Assembly: GCA_003604975.1 (NCBI GenBank)
Contig: QZIR01000027.1
Coordinates: forward strand, 36,626-100,625
Origin: Desulforudis sp.
GTDB lineage: Bacteria > Bacillota > Desulfotomaculia > Desulfotomaculales > Desulforudaceae
Direction: 5' to 3'
Length of the DNA stretch: 64,000 nt
Shown here: positions 38,401-46,984 of the stretch, piece by piece
Position numbering within the stretch: position 1 is the stretch's first letter
Layout: each line of letters begins with the position of its first letter
Notes under the pieces: model-generated
What the model was told of the DNA's origin: nothing
The model's input: only the letters and a program-made list of their open reading frames with translations
Databases searched by the model: none
Translations under genes and position numbers: made by a program

Positions 38401-39396
38401 ATAAGCGATCTGCCAGTAGACTTCATTCGACAATCCGGCAGGGTTGTTTCGCCAGTCCTCTAGGTTGCCGGCATATACCGGAGCAAAAACAGGGATGTCG
38501 AGCTTTTGAAACAGTTCCACTCCGGCTTCCGGCCTGCCATAAACAAAGTTAAAACCGCTCGCCGCCAGCAGTACATCAATGGCTGCACTGTCACCCTTCA
38601 TGAAAAACTGCTCTACTGCGCCAACCTTGTCCTTGGCAAACACCAGCATGGCATTGGCACCCCGCTGTTCCAGGGCATTAACCAGATCTTCGTACATTTC
38701 TATATCATCATTTTTGTAAAAGCTGTCATAGGTCAGGATGCCGATCCATGGGGCTCCTTCCCTGTACCTCCCGGACTGCTGGTACCATTCGAGGTATTCT
38801 ACCCTGCTGCCAAAGGTTTGCCCGGCATCAGGGTGGTGTAGGAAATTTTCGGGTAAATTAACCGGGGTATAGTCTTCAGTTACCTCCACTTCCGTATGCT
38901 CTGCCAGCAGGTAAAGCAGCAGGCGGCCCATATTCTCCTTTCCACCCTGATCAAAGTATTCTCCGAGTATGGCGTCTTCCGAATCGTCAATCCGTGGCAA
39001 ACGCGGGAATTCGATGCTCTGCGTGCTGAGGATTTTCACCGTGTCCGGAAGCGGCGGCACCACCGTGTGCAACGCCGCGGCGGTATCCATGCCCACCATT
39101 TGCAGCAATACCACATCCGCATCCTCCAACTCCCGGGCTAGCTCTTGCTCTCCTTCCAATCCGGTTACCTGTTCACCGCTAAAGATGCGTAACTGAAAGA
39201 AATATCCCCGATCCCCCAGTTCGCGGTAAGCGGCGGTCAGGGCCGGAAAAAACCCGGTACTGTTCGCCACAACCACTATCTTTACTTCTTTAGGCGCGGC
39301 CGTCAGGGCATCACCTTGAGGAACAGCTCCCAGCAAAAAAACAAGCAGCAAAATCCACGTCAATTTCTGCCGGCTGTGCCGCCATAAACCTGGCAT
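35446..39396 (-). CDS. Secreted, membrane-anchored CobN/ChlH-like chelatase subunit
   Basis: 1316 aa, the size of CobN/BchH large subunits, which bind a tetrapyrrole for metal insertion. The family signature HLGTHGTLEWLPG and a late CCHHTCANVVFNEW are present. Unlike cytoplasmic CobN, residues 1-33 form a signal peptide (RQKLTWILLLVFLLGAVP, then DALTA) and residues ~1287-1306 a transmembrane helix followed by KKR: the chelatase body should lie outside the membrane. Position ~1220-1280 is a low-complexity linker. Last gene of a cobalamin-riboswitch operon with ExbB- and ExbD-like genes. Role: metal or corrinoid capture/release at the cell surface is inference. Confidence 0.85.
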   Translation of the reverse strand: MPGLWRHSRQKLTWILLLVFLLGAVPQGDALTAAPKEVKIVVVANSTGFFPALTAAYRELGDRGYFFQLRIFSGEQVTGLEGEQELARELEDADVVLLQMVGMDTAAALHTVVPPLPDTVKILSTQSIEFPRLPRIDDSEDAILGEYFDQGGKENMGRLLLYLLAEHTEVEVTEDYTPVNLPENFLHHPDAGQTFGSRVEYLEWYQQSGRYREGAPWIGILTYDSFYKNDDIEMYEDLVNALEQRGANAMLVFAKDKVGAVEQFFMKGDSAAIDVLLAASGFNFVYGRPEAGVELFQKLDIPVFAPVYAGNLEDWRNNPAGLSNEVYWQIAYPELEGRIEPVLMGGADEQGVDPGTGAPVIKRVSLPDRVDRLAVRALKWAELRQKPNAEKKVALVYYNYSGGKDGISASYLNVPQSLAAVLTALREDGYRAPEELPAEKLLEKMLTVGRNVGSWAPGELKSLFRQGVITVAVDDYRQWFRTLPVEMQQQVLAEWGPAPGTIMVLEDRLVIPGMVLGNVFIGPQPMRGWADDPDKITHSPNLPPTHQYLAYYFWLQREFGADAVVHLGTHGTLEWLPGRSVGLGGDDWPDVVLGDLPNIYPYIVNNPGEGTQAKRRGYAVIIDHLIPPVVRPELYGELAGLQEKLGYLDAAENRGKAERVAALQKEILVQVKENNLDQVLGLDLGRDSFADVVAVLDDYLAELTTELMPYGLHTLGRAPSGAVLERMIEAMIGYDPAVRRGAADELREKLLATDRELESLLKALRGEYVSPGLGRDPVRIPDALPTGANFFSFDPRTVPDKAAWETGRQAADGLLREYREAHGRYPERVGVVLWAIETMRTQGETVAMILRLVGAEPQWDQRGRVTGVEFTPLDELGRPRVDVVVTMSGLFRDTFANLAEMLDQALRDTMALAESPEDNLLKRHQQQDLLYYQQQGLTPDEAHRLAGARIFSEAPGSYGTGVAAMVEATTAWEDRSELAETYLNRMGYIYGVEAYGLEGGEAFRRVLRNVEVTAQVRDSLYGVLDNDDVYQYLGGLSLAVKEAAGRDVDSFIINTRQGGAPRIQSFDRFLGTEVRTRLLNPQWIDGMLAEGYSGATEISKHVAHLFGVDATMDAVDDWTWRQTMEKLVLDPKVNSRLTPYVHQAITGWGLEAARREMWQTDREMLGRLADTYLESVLEYGVVCCHHTCANVVFNEWLAQFSSLPGGKRQEFAEIFHRATERELALGSAAEKPPTTVWRPALLTDTEQTGAGAGGDSKEDQKAAAQPRAYELQTPEDGQGRSASAVNFWALLAAAGLALILLAGYWYAKKRISDSIN

Positions 39397-39411
39397 AGAG
39401 AAAACCTCCCC

Positions 39412-39759
39412 CTAATTCTCAATCATAATCAATTTGCCTGTTTCCGGATCCTGATAGACCGTACCCAGCTCCTGGTAGCCACTGCCGGAGCCGGGGCCCG
39501 TATTAGGTAATTCTTCCAGTTCCCGGCCCTTCTCCACGGTCACCACCTGCTGGATAGTCCGCAACAACTCCTGCCTACGAGCGGCATCCATTTCGCTGGT
39601 GAATATATCCTGCAAATTCCAGGACAAAACCAGGGCCACTAAAAGGCCACAGACAAAGACCAACATCACGTCCACCATATTGGCCAAACCTCGCAGGGGA
39701 TCGTTATCCCCGTCCGATACTAACCAGCGTTTTTTCCTTCGACGCAGCAACGGTTTCAC
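39412..39759 (-). CDS. DUF2149 protein, ExbD-like
   Basis: About 115 aa from GTG 39759, a start inside the ExbB-like gene (56-nt overlap); the exact start is uncertain. A basic N-terminus is followed by one TM segment with an aspartate at its entry (LANMVDVMLVFVCGLLVALVL), like the proton-carrying Asp of ExbD/TolR/MotB, and an extracytoplasmic tail (YQELGTVYQDPETGKLIMIE). Position after an ExbB-type channel and 15 nt before the exported CobN-like gene suggests it transmits ion-gradient energy to that protein. Confidence 0.8.
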   Translation of the reverse strand: MKPLLRRRKKRWLVSDGDNDPLRGLANMVDVMLVFVCGLLVALVLSWNLQDIFTSEMDAARRQELLRTIQQVVTVEKGRELEELPNTGPGSGSGYQELGTVYQDPETGKLIMIEN

Positions 39760-40381
39760 CCCCGGCCTGCAATAGATGCTCCAGCAATAATTCCAAATCC
39801 TCCAGATGAGAACGATACCAGCGACGCCTGGTCTGCGAGACAAGATAAGCAAGGCCTCCGGCAGCCAGTCCGGCCACCGTAGTGTCGAAAGCGACAATAA
39901 TTGCCGCGGCGAGGGCCTGCAGATCCCCCTGACCCAGGGCCGCCAAGCCGGGGCCCAGCGGGATAAGGGTGCCCATCAGGCCCAATATCGGACCCAAACG
40001 GGCGATAAGATCCGTTTTGGCCAGTATCCTTTCCAGCCTTCTTTCTTCTTCCTGCAAGAGGTTATCTGCGATCAGGCGGTTTCGTGCCTGGTTTTCACCC
40101 TGCCGGTGCGTAAAACCGCGTACAACCGTCATGTAAGCAGGAAAAAGCAGCCCTCTCTCCCACTGTTCCAACGTTCCCGGAACAAGGTCGGTATCCAGCA
40201 ATTCTTTTACAGCGGCGCCCCGGTGTTCTTTCCGCTGCTGCTGTTCGGCCAGGAGCCCGCCCAGGTGCAGGAGAGCCTGCATCAATAGGACGATTAGGCC
40301 TACAATAACCGGAATGAGCAGGCTCTGGGCCATAACGTGCAATCCGGCGGTTAAATACTCGGAACCCGGGATTATGGCCAT
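39704..40381 (-). CDS. MotA/TolQ/ExbB-family proton channel
   Basis: 225 aa with three TM segments (about 15-40, 125-150, 157-182) and a large cytoplasmic loop. The stretch LGPILGLMGTLIPLGPGL and AIIVAFDTTVAGLAAGGLAYL is the ExbB/TolQ signature. There is no TonB or outer membrane expected in this organism, so the energised partner is likely the DUF2149/CobN pair. 6 nt after the DUF2162 gene. Confidence 0.88.
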   Translation of the reverse strand: MAIIPGSEYLTAGLHVMAQSLLIPVIVGLIVLLMQALLHLGGLLAEQQQRKEHRGAAVKELLDTDLVPGTLEQWERGLLFPAYMTVVRGFTHRQGENQARNRLIADNLLQEEERRLERILAKTDLIARLGPILGLMGTLIPLGPGLAALGQGDLQALAAAIIVAFDTTVAGLAAGGLAYLVSQTRRRWYRSHLEDLELLLEHLLQAGGETVAASKEKTLVSIGRG

Positions 40382-40387
40382 AACCGA

Positions 40388-41068
40388 TCAACAACCCCTT
40401 CCCATTTGCTTTTTCTTGATGAAATAACCACTCAGCACCACAGCCATGGCCAGGATAAGATTCACACCGGCGACCAGGGCGTTTACTTCCAGCGGTTCCA
40501 GCGGCGCCTGCAGTACGGCGACAACATTGGGCGTCACCAGGGCAAAAGCCAGGGTCATCACACCCAGCGTAAACAAAAACCCGTTAAACAAGCGGTGCGT
40601 GGCATTCTTCAATCCTCCGGCCATAAGACGCGTCAAAAGACTCACCGCCAGCACCAGCAAAGCAAAAACCCCTGCTAACGTGACACCCCAATCAAGCGCA
40701 AAGCCGCCATCCGGCAGGGGCAACAAAATCACCATCAGCGCCAAAGCCAGCACGCAAAATGGACATGGCAGCAGGCCCCATAACCTGGTGCCACCACCCT
40801 GACAACTCCGGCTTGGAACCTGAAGGGATAAATAAATCAGCAAGCCGGCCATTAGCAATCCGCCCACAAAGGTATAGTTGTCGATAAAAACTGCCAGGGT
40901 TGCCGCCCGGTCTTTAAACAAAAAACCGAAAAGCCACAACCCCGTACCGAGGGAAAATGAGTAGATAACAAGTATGGACCTTCCCAGTCCGGAACTACCC
41001 AACAGCAATCCCGACTTGACGCCGAGCAGAGCAATGGCGCCCAAAACACTCTCCAGGGTCCCGATCAA
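40388..41068 (-). CDS. DUF2162 putative transporter
   Basis: 226 aa with about six hydrophobic segments. A LLPCPFCVLALALMV motif with two cysteines sits in the middle (TM3-TM4). DUF2162 is known from archaea and anaerobes next to CobN-like/ExbB/DUF2149 genes; substrate undetermined. First gene behind the cobalamin riboswitch, so import of cobalt or a corrinoid-related compound is the natural guess. Role inferred only from context. Confidence 0.8.
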   Translation of the reverse strand: MIGTLESVLGAIALLGVKSGLLLGSSGLGRSILVIYSFSLGTGLWLFGFLFKDRAATLAVFIDNYTFVGGLLMAGLLIYLSLQVPSRSCQGGGTRLWGLLPCPFCVLALALMVILLPLPDGGFALDWGVTLAGVFALLVLAVSLLTRLMAGGLKNATHRLFNGFLFTLGVMTLAFALVTPNVVAVLQAPLEPLEVNALVAGVNLILAMAVVLSGYFIKKKQMGRGC

Positions 41069-41090
41069 TCCGCATCACCCTTTCAAAAAT

Positions 41091-41129
41091 CAACACAACA
41101 AAAACAAAACCCTGCCTACACGGCAGGGG
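41091..41129 (-). terminator. Terminator in the riboswitch expression platform
   Basis: Minus strand CCCTGCC-GTGTA-GGCAGGG followed by TTTTGTTTTTGTT (stem 41110-41116 / 41122-41128). Sits between aptamer and DUF2162 start, so B12 binding probably favours termination. Confidence 0.85.
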
Positions 41130-41197
41130 CAAATGCACTTAAAAACAGCACACCAACCACTCCCCTATCCGCGTAGGGTACAGTGCTACCTAAGAAA

Positions 41198-41360
41198 CAA
41201 GCAGGTTTCCTGGCTCGGAGATCACCGCGTACTCCACACCTTCCCGGGAAAAACCCAGTGGCCTTCTGTGGAACCGCTATCCCCTTACAGTGGCGGGACC
41301 GCGCCGGATTTTCACCGGCTTCCCTCTCTTCCACCCCCGGTAACCGGTGATGGAATCACT
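41198..41360 (-). ncRNA. Cobalamin riboswitch
   Basis: The minus strand carries the full class consensus: GAAGCCGGTGAAAATCCGGC, GCGGTCCCGCCACTGT, AGAAGGCCACTG, GGGAAGG and the B12 box AGCCAGGAAACCTGC (41201-41215). All conserved blocks are in the normal order. It precedes the DUF2162-ExbB-DUF2149-CobN operon and is followed by an intrinsic terminator, so the operon should be switched off when adenosyl- or methylcobalamin is plentiful. Boundaries are approximate. Confidence 0.95.
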
Positions 41361-41420
41361 TGTTTCGATCAGACGTTTATTAAATTACCTGGAACCTTGC
41401 ATACTCAACTATTACCAATT

Positions 41421-41449
41421 ATTCTAATACGCACACCTGTTATTGTCCA
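41421..41449 (-). promoter_or_regulatory. Promoter of the cobalamin-riboswitch operon
   Basis: Minus strand TGGACA (41444-41449), 17 bp, TAGAAT (41421-41426), starting transcription about 50 nt before the aptamer. IS copy A ends 19 bp upstream of the -35 box. Confidence 0.7.
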
Positions 41450-41467
41450 TAATCAATTACAATTAAA

Positions 41468-42022
41468 GGGTCAGGCCCTCGGATTTCGGATTTGAAGGAG
41501 TAGATGTCTTATCGGCGAATGGGACGTAAAACAGAAGTGAGGGGGTAAACCGAAGTGCCACGATTTCCAAGGGTTCACGCCGATAACGCCATTTATCACA
41601 CGATAGCCCGAGGAAATAACAAGCAAGATGTCTTTCTATCCGTGGACGCTGGTATGCCTGACCAACCTGTAAAGGGTGCCACAACCAAAAGCGTGGAGAC
41701 TATCCTCGACCGCCTGCTCTCCATCGTTGCCCAATTGTTGACCTTTCTCTAAGTGCGCAACTAAAGTCAACAAAGATTCGGCACGTTGTCCAGGTGCGCC
41801 GCCTCTTCATTTACTGCGCGAGGGTCGGTTACAAGATGTCCCAGGTAGGTCAAATACGTCGGTAAGCGAACCGGTTGAACACGTAACCGGAAACTGCTTG
41901 ATGGACAGAGTAATTGGACCCATTTAGGTCAAACAAGTATTGGATGAAGCTGACAGTTCGGCGACCGTGAGCCATTCAAGACTTTCCAGACGCTAAATCC
42001 GAAAATCCGAGGGCCTGACCCC
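41468..42022 (+). mobile_element. IS200/RAYT-like element, internally deleted copy (A)
   Basis: 555 bp bounded by inverted repeats (GGGTCAGGCCCTCGGATTT at the left, its complement at the right). The transposase frame begins as in copy B (VPRFPRVHADNAIYHTIARG) but jumps from FLS to DQPVKGATTK, removing the HUH catalytic centre, and then carries small deletions and a premature stop at 41750. Inserted 3 nt from the stop of the hydrolase-cupin gene and next to the riboswitch promoter. Non-autonomous; could be moved only by copy B. Confidence 0.88.
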
Positions 42023-42025
42023 GTG

Positions 42026-43549
42026 TTACCCGCTTACCCGCTGAGCAAAGATTCGCGCCGGGTGTTCAGGGGGCAAATCATTGAGCGTAAATGGTTGCCC
42101 GGCGGCCCGCTCCCGTTCCAGCCGGCCGGCAAGCCCACGAAGATACTCGAAAAACGCCTCGTCGCGATCCTCGCTCCGCCGGCCTTTGAAAATCAGGATA
42201 AAGGCCGGCTCATCGAAAGGAACCTCATAGCCGGTAGGCACACCCGCCCCAAACCAGAAAAGTGAACCCGGCCGCATCAGGTTCCTTATGCCGCCGCTCG
42301 CTAGAACCCAACGGCCGCGCACGGTGTAGATCAAGCTTTCGGTGGGGTGGGGGTGCTCGGGGCAGTAAAGCCCGGGCGGCATCTCAATGTAATGGGCCTG
42401 GCAGCCTTCCCCTTTCAGGAGCGGCCCAATGCGTCCTTCCAGGGTATTTACGCCGGGATTCTGATTAGCGTCCGTGATGTTATTCACCACCCGGATTCCG
42501 TGCCAGGCGACGCTACCCGGTCTTGGCTCGTTTACCATTGGTGGCGCCGTGTGCTTACTTTCTGCCGCCGTGGGCGTAACCTTCCTCAACCAGGCTTTCA
42601 CCACTGTGTAAAGGTCCTCATTGTAGGACCGGTTGAAGCTCTCAAAAGAATGTCGTTCCCGCATCCTGGTATCCGCGTCGGGAGCCGCTACCTGGAAGCT
42701 GTGGTCGGCATGAGGGATAACAATCCGCCCTACATTATGGTTGCCGGCTTCCTTTATGGTCTGTTCGATGCGGGCCGCATGTTCCAAAGGCACGTTCATA
42801 TCCTGCTCACCGTGCAGAATCAGCGCCGGACTGACGATGTACCGGAATTGCTCATCCGGCGGTTCGGCAAGTTCTTCACGCCACCGGGCCAGCGGCATCA
42901 CCCGCGTCTGATCGCTGTACTTCAGCGTATAGGTTTCCTCCCCCCTCAGGGCTGCCTCAATCATCACTTGGTAATGCCCGCCAAGCGCCAGGCCGAAGGG
43001 AGAGGTCCCTTGAGCCCACCGGCGGTTTGCTTCGCTTTGCGTAGCGTAGGCAAGTAAACGGCCGTAATTATAGGCAAACAGATCCTCAATGGGACTGCAC
43101 AAGGCTCCCAAAAAGATATAAGCGTCAGCCAGAACGCCCCGTTTTGCTGCCAGGCAGGCAAGGTAAGCCCCTGCACTTTCTCCCGCTATCACCAACTGCG
43201 CAATGTTGGGGTGTTGGCGGGTAAAGCTTATAATCGCCATTAGGTCGGCCGTCTCATCCCTATAGGTTGTGGGGCGCGGCCCCGGCGGAGTACCGCCGTA
43301 GCCGCGCTTGTCCCACCGTATCGAAGCATAGCCCGCAGCCGCCAATCTCTCGGCCAGCCGCTTCAGGGCGTCACGTGGCGGCACACGCCTTTCAGGATTG
43401 ACCAGTGCACCGTCACGGGTATGCGACATCGTTCCCCCGGCAATGATCACACAGGGAAACTGCCCATCGCTATGGGGTAGAAGTAACGTCCCTGCCAGGG
43501 TAGTTCCTTCAGATGGAACACTTACCTCTACCTCTTTTTGCATACGCAT
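42026..43549 (-). CDS. Alpha/beta hydrolase fused to a cupin domain
   Basis: 507 aa. Residues 1-~315: alpha/beta hydrolase with nucleophile GESAGAYLACL, an aspartate in LHGEQDMNVP and histidine in PHADHSFQ, the S9/dienelactone-hydrolase layout. Residues ~340-507: cupin with the metal-ligand string CPEHPHPTESLIYTVRGRW. I do not know a named family with this pairing. It follows the family-5 SBP gene by 12 bp, so it is the last gene of ABC operon 1 and may process the imported compound. Cytoplasmic. Confidence 0.8.
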   Translation of the reverse strand: MRMQKEVEVSVPSEGTTLAGTLLLPHSDGQFPCVIIAGGTMSHTRDGALVNPERRVPPRDALKRLAERLAAAGYASIRWDKRGYGGTPPGPRPTTYRDETADLMAIISFTRQHPNIAQLVIAGESAGAYLACLAAKRGVLADAYIFLGALCSPIEDLFAYNYGRLLAYATQSEANRRWAQGTSPFGLALGGHYQVMIEAALRGEETYTLKYSDQTRVMPLARWREELAEPPDEQFRYIVSPALILHGEQDMNVPLEHAARIEQTIKEAGNHNVGRIVIPHADHSFQVAAPDADTRMRERHSFESFNRSYNEDLYTVVKAWLRKVTPTAAESKHTAPPMVNEPRPGSVAWHGIRVVNNITDANQNPGVNTLEGRIGPLLKGEGCQAHYIEMPPGLYCPEHPHPTESLIYTVRGRWVLASGGIRNLMRPGSLFWFGAGVPTGYEVPFDEPAFILIFKGRRSEDRDEAFFEYLRGLAGRLERERAAGQPFTLNDLPPEHPARIFAQRVSG

Positions 43550-43561
43550 ACCGCACTTCCT

Positions 43562-45139
43562 CTATTCTCTGATATAGACAGCGTCCCATCTTGTGTTAAT
43601 ATCCGCGGGATGAGGATTGAGTCCTTCAACCTTCTCCCTTGCAGCATAGACGTTGTATAGCGCGGCGATGGGTACCACCGTGCTTTCCTCGTCAATCAAC
43701 ACGTGCATGGCCTCAGCCATCAATCGCGCGGCTTCCCGGATGTCCGGGCTGCTCCTGGCCTCGTCAACCAGCCGGTCGAACTTTTCGCCTGGCCAGAACG
43801 GCTGGTCATAAGTGGATCCTTGGTACCCCCTGCTGTGGAACAAAAGTTCCGGCAGGAAAGTGGGGTCACCATTATTCTGATTCCCTCGCTCTAACCAGAG
43901 ATCCCCCTCTCCTTTTTTAAGCCTGTCGTAGTAGAGGCCGTCATCCGCCACTTCCATTATCTGAATACCAATGCCAACATCCCGGAGTTGTTGCTGCAAA
44001 ACTTCCGGCAAGGGTTTCAATACACTGGCCGAAGGAAAACCGGAAACAAGCGTCAGTTCCAACCGTCTCCCGTCTTTCGTCCTGATACCATCGGATCCAG
44101 GCCTCCAGCCAGCCTCATCCAACAGCGTCTTAGCTCTTGCCGCGTCATAACCAAAACCTTTCACCAAATTCTTGTGCTCTCCCAGAATTCCGGCCGGAAT
44201 GACTGTCTGGCTGCTGTCCGCGTTGCCTTCCCACACCTTCTGGACAATCGCCTCGCGGTCGATAGCCCACCCAATTGCTTGCCGTACATTCTTGTCCCGT
44301 AAAACATCGTGAGGATGTTTTCCATTGACCATCAGGGAAAGGGCTACATAAGGACCCTGAGGGGCGGTTGACAGTTTAACCCCTCCTTTTGCCTTGCTTT
44401 GCCCGATCATTTCGCGAGGGATCTCCTTTATCACGTCTACTTCCCCGGCCTGAAGAGCCATCAGGCGGGTGTTGTGATCAGGAATGTACTTAAAAACCAC
44501 CTTGTCCAATCTGGACGGTGTACCCCAGTAATCGGGGTTGCGCTCAACGACGAGTTCTTTATCCTTCTCATAGCCGACAAAGCGGAAGGGGCCGGTACCT
44601 GTAGGGTTCTTTACCGAATCTGAACCCGGCGCTCTAATGCCATGGAGCGGATGCGCCAAAATCTCCGGCACCCGCATATTAGGCTCTGTGGTAACAATGT
44701 CGACAGTATACTTGTCGACCACCTTCACCGAGCCTTCCTCGATTTTTAGAATGGATTTGCCGCTGGGACGTATTTCTTGCTCCAGGGTTTGTTTTACAGC
44801 CTCAGCAGTAAACTCTTTTCCGTTATGGAACTTGACACCGTTCCTTAGGTAAAACCGCCAGGCATTGTTGCCCTTGTACTCCCACTTGGTGGCTAACAGC
44901 GGCTCCACCTGGTAATCAGCGTTCAGCTTGACCAGACTCTCGTAAATGTTGGCATTTGGGGAACCAATCCCTATTTCCTTAAACTTCAACTCGTTGGCGT
45001 CAGCCGCCAAGCCTACTACCAGTTCTTGCTTGGCCTGGGGCGCTGCTTTTGTTTGGTTGGCTTGCTTACCACATCCGACCAACCCGGCAACCAATATGCC
45101 AACTAGCAAAATGAACCCGATTTGCTTTATATGCCTCAC
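43562..45139 (-). CDS. Family-5 solute-binding lipoprotein (operon 1)
   Basis: 525 aa. Signal peptide with lipobox LVGC (Cys at ~23) anchors it to the membrane. SBP_bac_5 fold of the DppA/OppA/NikA type: LAHPLHGIRAPGSDS, NPTGTGPFRFVGYEKDKELVVERNPDYW is the family core. Substrate (peptide, nickel complex or other chelate) cannot be read. Unusually it is at the end of its operon, after a PIG-L-like gene. Confidence 0.88.
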   Translation of the reverse strand: MRHIKQIGFILLVGILVAGLVGCGKQANQTKAAPQAKQELVVGLAADANELKFKEIGIGSPNANIYESLVKLNADYQVEPLLATKWEYKGNNAWRFYLRNGVKFHNGKEFTAEAVKQTLEQEIRPSGKSILKIEEGSVKVVDKYTVDIVTTEPNMRVPEILAHPLHGIRAPGSDSVKNPTGTGPFRFVGYEKDKELVVERNPDYWGTPSRLDKVVFKYIPDHNTRLMALQAGEVDVIKEIPREMIGQSKAKGGVKLSTAPQGPYVALSLMVNGKHPHDVLRDKNVRQAIGWAIDREAIVQKVWEGNADSSQTVIPAGILGEHKNLVKGFGYDAARAKTLLDEAGWRPGSDGIRTKDGRRLELTLVSGFPSASVLKPLPEVLQQQLRDVGIGIQIMEVADDGLYYDRLKKGEGDLWLERGNQNNGDPTFLPELLFHSRGYQGSTYDQPFWPGEKFDRLVDEARSSPDIREAARLMAEAMHVLIDEESTVVPIAALYNVYAAREKVEGLNPHPADINTRWDAVYIRE

Positions 45140-45184
45140 TTTTTTTCACCTCTTATAGCCGTTTTTTAAGGCTTGTTGGAGCTA

Positions 45185-45934
45185 TCACAGCAGGTACTCT
45201 AACTCGAACCGACCGGAGCGACGGAAAGGCTCTGCAAGAACAAAGCTGGAGTGACTCAGAAGACCGTGGTAAAGATGAAAAGCTCTGTCCATCTCGCGGT
45301 GCAAGGCACGGCCCAGTTCTATGGGGTCATCTTTGATCTGTTGGTAATCCGACAACAGGAAAGGCATGGCGGACGCCGGTACCGTCTTGCCGAACATCCT
45401 GGCAGTGAAGGCCAGTTGACCGGTCAGTTCAACCATCGCTTGCTCCTTAAGAGCAAAGACCTCCGCAATATTGACCACGCAATTCGGCCGTTCCGGGGTC
45501 ATGAAATAGATGCTTCTTGCCAGGTGCGGCTGCAAGTCACCGCATTCCACAATTTTCCAATCTCTTGCGGCCAGGCTGATAGCTTCGATGTAGAGAACCA
45601 TAGCCTCCCGGCGATCAGGGTCAAGGTCAAGAAAGGAATGCTCCGGATCCTGTGTAATGATAACCTCCGGGCGGATTTTCCTGATCAGGCGCACGATCTT
45701 ACTTTTTGAGACCGAATCGGCTTGTACCTCCCCGCTCTCAAAATCCAGGAAGCTTACTACAACACCCAGTACCCGGGCCGCCCTCTGTACCTGTTCCCTG
45801 TTCTCGGGCCTTACCAGGGAAACTGCTGCATGTACTCGCGCGCCGGCTTGTACATGCTTGGCCAGAGTGCCCCCGCATTCCACTATTTCCATCCCGTAAG
45901 TCGCAAGGAGTAACACATCCTTTTTCCCCTGCAT
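45185..45934 (-). CDS. PIG-L/LmbE-fold protein lacking the zinc motif
   Basis: 249 aa. The N-terminal strand-loop aligns with the deacetylase signature A-HPDDE-xxxxGGTLA, but reads ATYGMEIVECGGTLA: the His-Pro-Asp-Asp are replaced by Thr-Tyr-Gly-Met. A later EHSFLDLDPDRREAMVL retains part of the second motif. A catalytically dead or retasked member is likely. It sits between OppF and the solute-binding protein, so it may belong to substrate handling. Confidence 0.75.
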   Translation of the reverse strand: MQGKKDVLLLATYGMEIVECGGTLAKHVQAGARVHAAVSLVRPENREQVQRAARVLGVVVSFLDFESGEVQADSVSKSKIVRLIRKIRPEVIITQDPEHSFLDLDPDRREAMVLYIEAISLAARDWKIVECGDLQPHLARSIYFMTPERPNCVVNIAEVFALKEQAMVELTGQLAFTARMFGKTVPASAMPFLLSDYQQIKDDPIELGRALHREMDRAFHLYHGLLSHSSFVLAEPFRRSGRFELEYLL

Positions 45935-45973
45935 TGTTAACCTCTGCTTTCTAATAGTCCTTATTTTGTCTAA

Positions 45974-46933
<960 letters not shown>

Positions 46934-46934
46934 G

Positions 46935-46984
46935 AACTCCCACCTCTCACCTCCCACTTCCCAATTCTCACCTCCCACCTCCCA
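46935..46984. repeat. Heptanucleotide array joining oppD and oppF
   Basis: Seven perfect-register words on the + strand: CTCCCAC, CTCTCAC, CTCCCAC, TTCCCAA, TTCTCAC, CTCCCAC, CTCCCAA. On the transcript they read GGGAGGTGGGAGG and encode the last residues of OppD (LGGGR) and its TGA stop, then supply GGGAG just before the oppF start. Confidence 0.85.
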
